From Egicoccus sp. AB-alg2 (GTDB taxonomy: Bacteria > Actinomycetota > Nitriliruptoria > Nitriliruptorales > Nitriliruptoraceae), in assembly GCF_041821065.1 (NCBI RefSeq), contig NZ_JBGUAX010000007.1, forward strand, positions 124,001-188,000: a stretch of 64,000 bases of DNA, given 5' to 3'. A program made the position numbers and the translations under genes. Positions 1 through 10,538 of this stretch are shown here, one piece after another (the first letter of the stretch is position 1; each line of letters begins with the position of its first letter). The notes under the pieces are model-generated. The model searched no databases. It worked only from the letters and a program-made list of their open reading frames with translations, and had not been told where the DNA came from.

Positions 1-201
1 GGCCGGCATGCCGAGGCGGCTGCCCTTGACGTGGGCGATCAGCCCGAGCGCCATGCCCAGCGGCCCGGCCAGCACCTCGGCGTAGCTGACGACGCTGAGC
101 ACCGCGCAGGCCAGGGCGATGACGGCGAGGATCGTGCCGAAGCGCGGGGACGCGTCGATCGGCGCGAACGGATCGCGCTCGGGATCGGAGGTCTTCGCCA
201 C
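1..201 (-). CDS. Small membrane protein, 3' end cut off by the window
   Basis: An open minus-strand frame starts at GTG 201 and runs off the left edge, giving 67 visible residues. The first 20 or so residues are polar (AKTSDPERDPFAPIDASP). Two hydrophobic stretches follow, around residues 23-40 (TILAVIALACAVLSVVSY) and 45-56, so it is probably a small inner-membrane protein. The family is not recognisable from this fragment. No strong ribosome site is visible before the GTG. It is divergent from the SnoaL-like gene at 307, with about 105 bases between them. Function unknown. Confidence 0.5.
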   Translation of the reverse strand, partial: MAKTSDPERDPFAPIDASPRFGTILAVIALACAVLSVVSYAEVLAGPLGMALGLIAHVKGSRLGMPA

Positions 202-306
202 GGTCGAAAGCTCGCTGGGAGGCGGAGGTGGTCGCCCGGCAGGCTACCGCCGGCAACACACCGCCACGTCCGGCACGCTGCCGAATCCACCGAAGGGGAG
301 CCCACC

Positions 307-711
307 TTGCCCGACGCCACCGCCATCGATCTCGTGCGCACGCTGTACCAGGCGTTCGAGGACGGGGACCACGACGCCATCCGCGACTGCCTCGCCGACG
401 ACCTGCGGTGGCGGCAGGCGGCGTCGGCGGTGCCCGCCGCGGGGCAGGACACGACCGGCGCCGACGAGCTGCTGCGCCGGGTCGTCGTCCACTTCGAGCA
501 GGAGTGGGACGGTTTCACGGAAGAGGTCGACGACGTCTTCGCGGCCGACGGTCGCGTCACCGCCACGGGGACCTACCGCGGCACGTACCTGGCCACCGGT
601 CGTCGCCTCGAGGCCGAGTTCTGTCACCTGTGGTGGGTGGAGGGTGGCAAGATCCGCGGCTTCCGCCAGTTCACCGACACGGCGGCGTTCGCCGCGGTGA
701 TGCGCGGGTGA
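307..711 (+). CDS. SnoaL-like / nuclear transport factor 2-fold protein
   Basis: A 134-residue single-domain protein with the SnoaL-like NTF2-fold pattern: an N-terminal helix (AIDLVRTLYQAFEDGDHDAI), then DDLRW, and late beta strands holding FCHLWWVEGGKIRGFRQF. This fold covers small cyclases, isomerases and ligand-binding proteins, so the reaction cannot be assigned. The start is TTG 307, chosen because GGGGAG lies 6-7 bases upstream and the fold begins right there. The longer upstream frame is arginine-rich and does not look like protein. It lies about 50 bases before the PPOX-type gene on the same strand and may be cotranscribed with it. Confidence 0.75.
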   Translation: MPDATAIDLVRTLYQAFEDGDHDAIRDCLADDLRWRQAASAVPAAGQDTTGADELLRRVVVHFEQEWDGFTEEVDDVFAADGRVTATGTYRGTYLATGRRLEAEFCHLWWVEGGKIRGFRQFTDTAAFAAVMRG

Positions 712-764
712 CGACGCGTGGTCGCGGGCCGGAAGCGCCGGCGACGAGCGGAGGAGGAGCCGGA

Positions 765-1184
765 GTGGGACGGCTGGCGATGGACGACGGCGAACTCGGC
801 GCCTTCCTCGCCGAGCAGCGCGTGCTGCGCCTGGCCACCGTCGACGACGACGGCTGGCCCGCCGTCGTCCCCGTCTGGTTCGTCTGGCACGCCGGCGCGT
901 TCTGGGTGTGGAACCTGGAACGCGCGAAGCGCACGGCGCGGCTGCGGGCCGGCACGCGCTGCGCATTCGTCGTGGACGGCGGGCACGACTACGGCGAACT
1001 GCGCGGCGTGTCGGGCCGGCTCGCCTACGCGTTCGTCGCGGACGACGAGGTGCCGGTCGACGTGCGCCGCGGGTTCGCTCAGCGTTATTTCGGCGTGGAC
1101 GAGCCGCTGCCACCGGCCGACCACCACGCCTGGCTACGACTCGACCCGGTCGGGGTCGCGAGCTGGGACTTCCGCAAGCTCTGA
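765..1184 (+). CDS. PPOX-class pyridoxamine 5'-phosphate oxidase-family flavin/F420 protein
   Basis: A 139-residue split-barrel flavin-binding protein. Visible family features are an N-terminal helix (FLAEQRVLRLATV), the strand pair GWPAVVPVWFVWHAGAFWVW, the ERAKRTARLRAGTRCAFVVD segment and a C-terminal WLRLDPVGVASWDF. Actinobacteria have many such proteins, using FMN or F420 to reduce or oxidise small molecules; the substrate here is unknown. Start GTG 765 follows a GGAGGAGG site by about 8 bases. ATG 780 is the alternative. The last 51 bases overlap the 3' end of the convergent GDPD-PAP2 gene. Confidence 0.8.
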   Translation: MGRLAMDDGELGAFLAEQRVLRLATVDDDGWPAVVPVWFVWHAGAFWVWNLERAKRTARLRAGTRCAFVVDGGHDYGELRGVSGRLAYAFVADDEVPVDVRRGFAQRYFGVDEPLPPADHHAWLRLDPVGVASWDFRKL

Positions 1185-3065
1185 GGTGCCCTGCGGAGCC
1201 GGGTCCGCCAGCCCCAGCCGGCGGAACAGCAGCGGCGCCAGCCCGCCGACCCAGGCGCCGACGAGCAGGTAGCGGAGGTAGCGCAGCAGCAGGGCCACCG
1301 CGTCACCGCCGGCCGGGAACACCGCGCCCAGCCCCTGCCAGAGCACCACCACGCCGACGAGCCCGAGGCCGACGCGCGCCGCGCGGCGGCCCAGCGTCCC
1401 GCCGCTGTCGAACCCGCCGCGCGGAACCAGGACGGCCAGTCCGACGACCAGGCCGGCCAGCGTGGCCGCGGCGGTGACGACGTCGGCGGCGCTGGTGGCC
1501 TCGGTCGGGTCGAGGAGTCCCGGCCAGCCCGGGTCGAAGCCGCGCAACCGGGCCGACAGCAGTACGCCGACCAGGATCAGTGCCCAGGACGCCACCAGGC
1601 CCGCCAGCACCCACTCCACCGGACCGCGCGTGGCGGCCCAGCGGCGCACGCGCGGCTCGAGCAGCCAGAACGCCACGAGCAGCAGTGCCCCGATCGTCCA
1701 GCCGACCAGGACGTCCTCGCGGAAGTGCGCGCCGAGGTGGATGCGGGACCAGCCGATCGCGGCGATCAGCCCGACCAGCGCGACCCGCACGAGCGGATGG
1801 CGCAGGCTCACGGCGAGCAGCCCCCACACGGCGGCGCCGTTCTGGGCGTGCCCGGACGGGACCCCGAACGTCGCTTCCGGCACGCGCTCCAGCGTCGGGT
1901 CGAGGAACGCCGGCCGCGGCGTGGTCGTGACCAGCTTGCCGATCGAGTTGATGCCGGCGGTCAGCAGCAGCATCACGCCCAGCCGGACGCCGAGCCGCCG
2001 GCTCACCGCCCAGTACAGCAACGGGAATACCAGCAGGTAGAACTCCTCGTCACCGAGGAACGTGACCACGTGCAGCAGCGTGGTCCACCACTCGGGCCCG
2101 GCCTGCAGGTCGACCGCCCGCTGCAGCTGCGTCCCGTACCCACCGGGGTCGCGCGCCTGGGCAGCGGCACGGTCGTTCAGCACGTCGACGAGCACGTCGG
2201 GATAATCGGTCATGATCCCGTGCACGCCGGCGTCGAGCAGCCGGTGCATCTGCTCGGGGTCGTTTACGGTCCACACCTGCACGTCGACGCCGAGGCGCTC
2301 GGCGGCGCGCACGAACCGGGGCGTGACGACCCGCCGGCCGTCGTGCACCTCGGGGACCTGGAACAGCTCGCCCGGCGGCGACCACCACGGGTGCAGGCCG
2401 ACGAGCTGCCGCACGTAGAACCCGGTCGTCTCGCCCTCGGGCATGTTGGTGGGCACGTCGGGCAGCTGCTCGCGGACCGGCGCGAGGTAGTCGGTGCTGA
2501 AGCTGGCGACGGTGACGCTGCCGTCGTCGCGGCCGTACTCGCGCAGCAGCGCGACGACCGGGTCGACGATGGCGAGGTCGCCGTCGGTCTTGAGCTCGAC
2601 GATCAGGTGGGTGTCGGGGTAGCGCTCGAGCACCTCGCGCAGCGTCGGGATGCGCACGCCGCGGTCCGCCCACGGACGGTTGCCGGCCGCGTCCTCGAAG
2701 TACCAGCCGGCGTCGAGCTCCTGCAGCTGCGCGAGCGTCAGGCCAGCGACGTCGCCGGACACCCCCGTGGTGCGGTCCACGGTCCCGTCGTGGATGACCA
2801 CGACCTCGCCGTCGGCCGTGATCTGCAGGTCCATCTCCAGGGTGTCGGCACCCTGTTCGAGGGCGAGGTCGAACGCCTCGATGGTGTTGCTGGGGGCGTG
2901 GCCCTGGGCGCCGGCGTGGGCGATGACGCTGACGTCGCGGGCGGCGAAGTGGGCGACGCGTTCCTGCGGCGGCTGCTGGAGCGCCACGGCCAGCAGGCCG
3001 GCCAACAGCAGCAGCCCGACGACGACCAGCCGGCGTCGGCTCCGTGTGCGCGCCCCAGCGACCAC
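1134..3065 (-). CDS. Membrane-bound fusion: glycerophosphodiester phosphodiesterase plus PAP2 phosphatase
   Basis: This 643-residue protein joins two lipid-phosphate enzymes. After a short basic N-terminus and one membrane segment (about residues 12-30) comes a GDPD domain (about 45-325) with IAHAGAQGHAPSNT, EMDLQITADGEVVVIHD and a late VWTVND/GIMTDYPD. A polytopic PAP2 domain follows, with the signature KLVTTTPRP (KX6RP), PSGH and SRIHLGAHFREDV (SRX5HX3D). Further membrane segments fill the C-terminus. The likely role is cleaving glycerophosphodiesters outside the membrane and dephosphorylating lipid phosphates. GTG 3065 was chosen because GGGGAGG lies 8 bases upstream; a longer frame reaches 3143. 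The 3' end overlaps the convergent PPOX gene. Confidence 0.88.
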   Translation of the reverse strand: MVAGARTRSRRRLVVVGLLLLAGLLAVALQQPPQERVAHFAARDVSVIAHAGAQGHAPSNTIEAFDLALEQGADTLEMDLQITADGEVVVIHDGTVDRTTGVSGDVAGLTLAQLQELDAGWYFEDAAGNRPWADRGVRIPTLREVLERYPDTHLIVELKTDGDLAIVDPVVALLREYGRDDGSVTVASFSTDYLAPVREQLPDVPTNMPEGETTGFYVRQLVGLHPWWSPPGELFQVPEVHDGRRVVTPRFVRAAERLGVDVQVWTVNDPEQMHRLLDAGVHGIMTDYPDVLVDVLNDRAAAQARDPGGYGTQLQRAVDLQAGPEWWTTLLHVVTFLGDEEFYLLVFPLLYWAVSRRLGVRLGVMLLLTAGINSIGKLVTTTPRPAFLDPTLERVPEATFGVPSGHAQNGAAVWGLLAVSLRHPLVRVALVGLIAAIGWSRIHLGAHFREDVLVGWTIGALLLVAFWLLEPRVRRWAATRGPVEWVLAGLVASWALILVGVLLSARLRGFDPGWPGLLDPTEATSAADVVTAAATLAGLVVGLAVLVPRGGFDSGGTLGRRAARVGLGLVGVVVLWQGLGAVFPAGGDAVALLLRYLRYLLVGAWVGGLAPLLFRRLGLADPAPQGTSELAEVPARDPDRVES

Positions 3066-3229
3066 CTCAGCGACCTCCCCGCGGAGCGGGCACCCTAGTG
3101 CGCCCACCGGCTGCCCCCGCGGGTCGGTGTCCGGCTGCGGCACCCGGGCCCTCTAGGCTGCCGCATGTCCCGACGGCCACTGTCCGTGCCGTCGTGCCTT
3201 CGAGCGACTTCGGCCCAGGAGAGAGCGCC

Positions 3230-4579
3230 GTGAGCGAGGACGTCCGCACCGAGGAGCGTCGCAGCGACGTGACCTCGAGACTCGACCGCTTCTTCAAGTT
3301 GCGCGAGCACGGCACCGACGTGCGCACGGAACTCGTCGCCGGCCTGACGACGTTCCTCGCGATGGCCTACATCGTGTTCGTCAACCCCGACATCCTGAGC
3401 GCCACCGGCATGGACGCCGGCGCCGTCTTCGTGGCGACCTGCCTCGCCGCCGCGATCGGCACGCTCATCATGGGGTTGTACGCGAACTTCCCCATCGCGC
3501 AGGCGCCGGGCATGGGACTGAACGCGTTCTTCGCGTTCACGGTCGTGCTGGGGCTCGGCGTGCCGTGGCAGACGGCGCTGGCCGGCACGTTCGTGTCCGG
3601 CCTGCTGTTCCTGGTGCTCGCCCTGACCGGGGTGCGCGAGGCCGTCATCACCGCCATCCCGCTGCAGCTCAAGCTGGCCGTCGGCGCCGGCATCGGGCTG
3701 TTCATCGCCTTCATCGGGCTGAAGAACGCCGGCATCGTCGTCGCCGACGAGGCCACCACCGTCACCCTGGGCAACCTCGGGGCGCCCACCACGTTGCTGG
3801 CCATCTTCGGCATCGTCGTCACGTGCCTGTTCCTGATGCGCGGCCTGCGCGGCGCGATCTTCTACGGGATCGTCGCCACGGCCGTGGTCGGCGTGATCTT
3901 CGGCATCAACGAACTCGGCGGCGTCGTCGGCCGGGTCCCCAGCCTCGCCCCGACCTTCGGCGAGGCGTTCGGCGCGCTGCCCGAGCTCCTGACCGTCCAG
4001 ATGCTGGTGGTGGTGTTCACGATGCTGTTCGTGGACTTCTTCGACACCGCCGGGACGCTGATCGCGGTCAGCAACCAGGCCGGCCTGCTCGACGAGCAGG
4101 GCCGCCTGCCCGACGCCAACAAGGCCCTGGTGTCCGACTCGGTCGCCACGATGGGCGGCGCGATGCTCGGCACCTCGACGACCACGTCCTACATCGAGTC
4201 GTCCGCCGGCGTCGGCGCCGGCGGCCGCACGGGGCTCACGTCCGTGGCGACGGCCGGGTTCTTCCTGCTGGCGCTGCTCTTCTCGCCGCTGCTGTCGGTC
4301 ATCAGTGGTGAGGTGACGGCCGCGGCGCTGATCCTGGTCGGCGTCATGATGGCGCGCGGCCTGGGCCAGATCGAGTGGGACCGGCTCGAGTACGCGATCC
4401 CGGCGTTCGTGACCGTCGTCGCGATGCCGCTGACCTACTCGATCGCCACCGGCATCGCCCTGGGGCTGCTGCTGTTCCCGCTGATGATGCTGTTCAAGGG
4501 CCGCGCCCGCGAGGTCAGCCCGATCATGTGGGTCCTGCTCGTGACCTTCGCCGCCTACTTCCTGTGGCTGGTGGAGTAG
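3230..4579 (+). CDS. NCS2-family (AzgA-like) purine permease
   Basis: A 449-residue polytopic transporter with the AzgA-type features of the NCS2 family. These include the N-terminal LREHGTDVRTELVAGLTTFLAMAYIVFVNPDIL, the PGMGLNAFFAF motif in an early helix, FVDFFDTAGTL, and the GTSTTTSYIESSAGV stretch that lines the substrate site in this family. Relatives carry adenine, guanine or hypoxanthine with protons. About 12 membrane helices are visible. Start GTG 3230 has AGGAGAG about 7 bases upstream. The gene stands alone, divergent from the GDPD-PAP2 gene, and is followed by a hairpin at 4603-4635. Confidence 0.9.
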   Translation: MSEDVRTEERRSDVTSRLDRFFKLREHGTDVRTELVAGLTTFLAMAYIVFVNPDILSATGMDAGAVFVATCLAAAIGTLIMGLYANFPIAQAPGMGLNAFFAFTVVLGLGVPWQTALAGTFVSGLLFLVLALTGVREAVITAIPLQLKLAVGAGIGLFIAFIGLKNAGIVVADEATTVTLGNLGAPTTLLAIFGIVVTCLFLMRGLRGAIFYGIVATAVVGVIFGINELGGVVGRVPSLAPTFGEAFGALPELLTVQMLVVVFTMLFVDFFDTAGTLIAVSNQAGLLDEQGRLPDANKALVSDSVATMGGAMLGTSTTTSYIESSAGVGAGGRTGLTSVATAGFFLLALLFSPLLSVISGEVTAAALILVGVMMARGLGQIEWDRLEYAIPAFVTVVAMPLTYSIATGIALGLLLFPLMMLFKGRAREVSPIMWVLLVTFAAYFLWLVE

Positions 4580-4602
4580 CCCGACGCGCCACCGTTCCCG
4601 AC

Positions 4603-4635
4603 CCCCGCCGCGCGGAAACGCTTGACGCGGCGGGG
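4603..4635 (+). terminator. Hairpin terminator after the purine permease
   Basis: Perfect 10-base arms CCCCGCCGCG (4603-4612) and CGCGGCGGGG (4626-4635) with a 13-base loop, starting 24 bases after the permease stop. There is no T-run, which is common for hairpins in high-GC actinobacteria. Confidence 0.55.
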
Positions 4636-4706
4636 CCCGCCCCGGATGCTTCCGCGGGTCGTCCGCGCCGTGGGGGTCGCGGACCTGGGGAACGAGGGGG
4701 CCGACG

Positions 4707-5288
4707 GTGTCGGGCTACTCCGTCGTCGTGTTCGTCCACGTCGTCGCGGCGATCGCCGTCGTGGGAGGGTCGCTGTTCGGCCCGCTGCTCGGGATGTCGG
4801 TGCGACGCGCCGACGACGTCGGCGCGCTGCGCCAGGTCGCCCGTCACCAGGCGGCGGTGAGCACGACCGGCGGCGCCGCCGCGGCGGTCGTGCTGGCCAG
4901 CGGCCTGTTCCTCGCCTTCCGCGGCGGCTGGTGGGGCTCCGGCTGGCTCGAGGTGTCCTTGGGCCTGTTCGCGCTGGCCGGCGTCCTCGCCATGGGGGTG
5001 GTCGACCCGGCGATCAAGCGGCTGCTGGCGGCGCTTGACGAGGCGGGCACCGGGCCGGTGACGCCGGCCGTCGATCGGCTGCGGCGCGAACCGCGCGCCA
5101 CCGTGGCGGATGGCGTCCTGCTGGGCGTCGACGTCACGATCGTGTTCCTGATGACGAACAAGCCGGGCCCGGTGGGGGCCCTGGCGGCCGCGGCTGTCGG
5201 GCTCACCGTCGGCGGGCTGGTCGCCGCCCGCGAGCGACGCCACGACGCCGCGGCGCTCGCCGACGCGGAGGCCGCGCCGGCTGCCTGA
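4707..5288 (+). CDS. Four-helix membrane protein, possibly DUF2269-like
   Basis: A 193-residue protein with four or five hydrophobic helices: residues 4-28 (VVVFVHVVAAIAVVGGSLFG), about 55-70, 80-100 and 135-175. The FVHVVAAIAVVGGS start resembles DUF2269/CopD-like integral membrane proteins, in which a helix-1 histidine is conserved. No catalytic motif can be seen, and the role is unknown. The C-terminus is short and acidic/alanine-rich (RERRHDAAALADAEA). Start GTG 4707 lies 6 bases after GAGGGGG. It is monocistronic, convergent with the clpB side. Confidence 0.65.
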   Translation: MSGYSVVVFVHVVAAIAVVGGSLFGPLLGMSVRRADDVGALRQVARHQAAVSTTGGAAAAVVLASGLFLAFRGGWWGSGWLEVSLGLFALAGVLAMGVVDPAIKRLLAALDEAGTGPVTPAVDRLRREPRATVADGVLLGVDVTIVFLMTNKPGPVGALAAAAVGLTVGGLVAARERRHDAAALADAEAAPAA

Positions 5289-5309
5289 ACGCACCGGCTG
5301 ACGCGGCGG

Positions 5310-5429
5310 TCACTGCTCCAGCGTCAGGTCCAGGGTGACGGGCGCCGGTTCGTCCTCGGCCAAGCCGAGCAGCACGAGCGAACCGTCCGGATCGACGACC
5401 CGGCCACGACACGAAGCCCCCGCATGCAC
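5310..5429 (-). CDS. Possible 39-residue ORF in frame with, and downstream of, clpB
   Basis: Between the clpB stop (5508) and 5310 the clpB frame stays open for 65 further codons before TGA. Its second half reads as a convincing protein with strong third-position GC: CRGRVVDPDGSLVLLGLAED and then an acidic end. A GTG at 5429 could start a 39-residue peptide. No clear ribosome site is seen. It may be a small gene, the remnant of a longer ClpB C-terminus, or chance. No homologue is recognised. Confidence 0.3.
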   Translation of the reverse strand: MHAGASCRGRVVDPDGSLVLLGLAEDEPAPVTLDLTLEQ

Positions 5430-5507
5430 GCCCCCGCACCGCCGCGTGACGGTGCCACGCCGTGCGGCCGGGGAGCGTGCGTCGCTCGGGTGTCGCGCGT
5501 GGGCCGA

Positions 5508-8108
<2,601 letters not shown>

Positions 8109-8216
8109 CTGCTCCCCCTTTCCGTGCGTGTGAGCCGAACGGGAACTCCTCGCCGCAAAGGTAGGAAGGACCCGCGGTCGCATCAGCCCGGATGCGGGAC
8201 CAACGTGCAACCAACC

Positions 8217-8233
8217 TGCGCCAGGGTGGCGCA
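8217..8233. promoter_or_regulatory. Palindrome in the clpB upstream region
   Basis: A perfect inverted repeat, TGCGCCA (8217-8223), GGG, TGGCGCA (8227-8233), lies 109-125 bases upstream of the clpB start. It is a candidate regulator-binding site. It does not match the HAIR or CIRCE heat-shock consensus sequences. Confidence 0.35.
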
Positions 8234-8241
8234 ACGCACGA

Positions 8242-8388
8242 CGCCGGTGACCGGCGGACGCACGTGGCGTCCTGCACGGTCACCGGCGTCGATCTCCGGC
8301 GTGGGTCACCCGGTGTTCAGCGCCCGGTGTGGCTCACCCGGCGTTGGCCGCAGGGCGTGGTCACCGGGCATGGTCACCGGCGTGGATC
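8242..8388. repeat. Degenerate 13-bp tandem repeat between the M14 peptidase and clpB
   Basis: The core GGTCACCGGCGT and close variants begin at 8278, 8304, 8332, 8359 and 8372. Weaker copies fall between them (for example 8291 and 8345), so the underlying period is about 13 bases. The first part also forms an 11-base inverted pair, CGCCGGTGACC (8242-8252) and GGTCACCGGCG (8278-8288). The array lies downstream of the M14 stop and upstream of the clpB promoter region, and has no sensible reading frame. Confidence 0.6.
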
Positions 8389-8389
8389 A

Positions 8390-9523
8390 TCAGTAGCCGA
8401 ACTTGGCCTGGTTCGACAGGAAGCCGCCGCGCGGCAGGATGTCGTCCCAACGGTCGGCGTCGACCGTGTCGATCGAGCCGTCCGCGACCGCGTCGACGAT
8501 CGCCCACAGCGCGTCGACGTTCTGCTTGACCAGGTAGCCGCGGCTCTTCTGCCCGATGCCGCCGCGCGACTCGAAGAACATCGCTCCCCGCGGCGTCCAG
8601 TCCGCGTACTCACCCTCCGGGCCCGGGCCGTTCAGCATCGCGGCCGACACGACGCCCTCGGGGATGTTGATGTACGGGTAGCGGGTCGGGGTGACCGCAC
8701 CGTGCCGTCCGGCGGCGTCGGCGGCGAGCACGCCCATGCGGCGCACGGTGTCCCACTGGTCCGACGACAGCATCAGCTCGTCGAGCGAGATGCCGACGGA
8801 GAACGTCGTCATGTCGTCGGTGTCGCCGGCGTAGTAGGTCCCCTGGTGGTGGATGTCCACCATGTAGTGGGGCCGGAACTCGGCGAACGCGTACCAGAAG
8901 GCCTGTGACTCGACGGCCCGCAGCTGCGTGTAGTTGTCGAACGTCGACTGCGGCAGCGGGTTCTGGCCGCGCTGGACCCGGACGGCGTTGAGCTGGTCGA
9001 AGATGTCCTGGTCGACGCCCCAGTCGCGGTTGAGGTCGATCCGGTGGACCGTGTCCTGGCGGATGTAGGCCTCGGAGCCGTCCGGGTTGTACATCGGGAT
9101 GACCGCGAAGGTGACCTCCGACAGCACCTGGCTGGCGTGCTGGCCACCGGCGACCAGGGTCTTCAGGAACGCGAGTGCCGCGTCGGGGCCGTACGGCTCG
9201 TTGCCGTGGATGCGACCCTGCACCCAGACCCGCTCGTCACCGGTGCCGATCGTGGCCATGTACAGCGGGCGGCCCTCGCCGCTCTGTCCGACCACGTCGA
9301 GCTGCATCGCGCCCTTGCTGCGGCGCTCCAACGCCAGCAACTCGCGCTCGACGTCGTCGGCCGACAGGATCGCGGCACGGTTCGGGTCGCCTTCGGCCGG
9401 CGGTACGAATGGGCCGCCCGGCTTCGACACCGGATCGGCGGCCGCGGACAACGGGATCGCCAGCACCAGGCAGGCGGCGCCGAGCAGCGCCGTCAGGCGG
9501 CGACGGCGTGTGGTGTTCGTCAT
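8390..9523 (-). CDS. Secreted M14-family zinc carboxypeptidase
   Basis: A 377-residue exported metallopeptidase. The N-terminus is a signal peptide (TRRRRLTALLGAACLVLAIP, cleavage near AAA-DP). The M14 zinc site is visible as HGNE (HxxE, in GRIHGNEPYG) and a later His in VDIHHQGTYY. Substrate-binding DLNRDWG and the catalytic Glu in MFFESRGGIG follow. M14 enzymes trim C-terminal residues from peptides or cleave cell-wall peptides; the specificity is unknown. Start ATG 9523 has GGGAGGGGAG 3 bases upstream. It stands alone between clpB and an SDR gene. Confidence 0.88.
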   Translation of the reverse strand: MTNTTRRRRLTALLGAACLVLAIPLSAAADPVSKPGGPFVPPAEGDPNRAAILSADDVERELLALERRSKGAMQLDVVGQSGEGRPLYMATIGTGDERVWVQGRIHGNEPYGPDAALAFLKTLVAGGQHASQVLSEVTFAVIPMYNPDGSEAYIRQDTVHRIDLNRDWGVDQDIFDQLNAVRVQRGQNPLPQSTFDNYTQLRAVESQAFWYAFAEFRPHYMVDIHHQGTYYAGDTDDMTTFSVGISLDELMLSSDQWDTVRRMGVLAADAAGRHGAVTPTRYPYINIPEGVVSAAMLNGPGPEGEYADWTPRGAMFFESRGGIGQKSRGYLVKQNVDALWAIVDAVADGSIDTVDADRWDDILPRGGFLSNQAKFGY

Positions 9524-9640
9524 GTGCTCCCCTCCCAGGGCCGGTCCTCGGGGGTGGACCGGCGCACACGGGAGAGGTCTAGTCCGTTCGGGGGGCCGGT
9601 TCCAGACCTCGTGCGGTCCGGGCGCGCCAGACGAGGTGGC

Positions 9641-10453
9641 TCACCAGCGGGTGTCGTAGCGGCCGAGTGCCGCCGCGACCACCGCGGGGGCCCGGGGACC
9701 GAGCAGCCGCTGCAGGGCGTCGATGACGTGGGCGTCGGTGCCGACGAGGATGCGCGGGCGTCCCCGCCGCACCCCGCGGAGGATCGCGCGGGCCGCCGCG
9801 TCGGGGGACGTCCGCGCGATGCGGTCGAACACCGCCGCGGTGCGCTCGGCGTCCTCCGAGACGCCCACGCGGGCACGGCGGGCGATCTCGGTCCGCACCC
9901 CACCCGGGTGCACGCAGTGGGCGGTCACCGGTGCCCGCGCCAGCGCCAGCTCGCCCTGCAGTGCCTCGGTGTAGCCGCGCACGGCGAACTTGGCCGCGTT
10001 GTAGGCCGACTGCTTCGGCACGCCGACCAGGCCGAACACGCTGGAGACGTTGACGAGGTGCCCGCCGCCCGCGGCCAGCAGCCGCGGCAGGAACGCCTCG
10101 GTGCCGTGGACGACGCCCCAGAAGTCGACGTCGAGGATCCAGCGAACGTCCTCGTGCTCCTGTTCCAGCACGGAGGCGTGCAGGGCGACACCCGCGTTGT
10201 TCACGACCAGGTCGACGCGGCCGAAGCATTCCTCGACCGCCTGTGCGTGGGCCTGCACCGCCGCGCGCTCACGGACGTCGAGGTGCTCCGCGAGGACGGG
10301 CCCGTAGGGCTCGAGCCGGGCGACCGTCTCCTTCAGTCCCGCCTCGTCGACGTCGGAGACCGCCAGGGCGAAGCCGTGGCCGGCCAGGCGCCACGCCAGC
10401 GCCCGCCCGATGCCGGAGCCGGCACCGGTGACCACCGCGACCCTCTGCTGCAT
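9641..10453 (-). CDS. Classical short-chain dehydrogenase/reductase (SDR)
   Basis: A 270-residue NAD(P)-dependent oxidoreductase with TGAGSGIGRALA (Rossmann glycine motif), NNAGVAL, the catalytic serine strand VNVSSVFGLVG and the YNAAKFAVRG active site (YxxxK). The SDVDE end of the second strand favours NAD over NADP. The C-terminus is longer than in minimal SDRs, and the substrate is unknown. ATG 10453 was chosen because GGGAGGCAGG precedes it; a longer frame to 10495 would cover a palindromic operator. It lies just downstream of the Lrp gene on the same strand. Confidence 0.88.
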   Translation of the reverse strand: MQQRVAVVTGAGSGIGRALAWRLAGHGFALAVSDVDEAGLKETVARLEPYGPVLAEHLDVRERAAVQAHAQAVEECFGRVDLVVNNAGVALHASVLEQEHEDVRWILDVDFWGVVHGTEAFLPRLLAAGGGHLVNVSSVFGLVGVPKQSAYNAAKFAVRGYTEALQGELALARAPVTAHCVHPGGVRTEIARRARVGVSEDAERTAAVFDRIARTSPDAAARAILRGVRRGRPRILVGTDAHVIDALQRLLGPRAPAVVAAALGRYDTRW

Positions 10454-10486
10454 CCGTCCTGCCTCCCGGCCACGACCGACGAACCG

Positions 10487-10504
10487 TGACACCATATCGT
10501 GTCA
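10487..10504. promoter_or_regulatory. Palindromic operator candidate upstream of the SDR gene
   Basis: A perfect inverted repeat TGACAC-CATATC-GTGTCA, 34-51 bases upstream of the SDR start and overlapping an AT-rich promoter-like segment. Its size suits a TetR- or GntR-type dimer. The cognate regulator is not obvious; the adjacent Lrp protein is one candidate. Confidence 0.4.
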
Positions 10505-10538
10505 GGGTTTCGGCGCCGCACGCCGGCGTGCTCGCGTC

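Noticed and set aside
8131-8148. TGAG...ACTC upstream of clpB as a possible HAIR site
   Set aside because: The spacing is two bases longer than in HAIR and the right half reads ACTCC rather than ACTCA.
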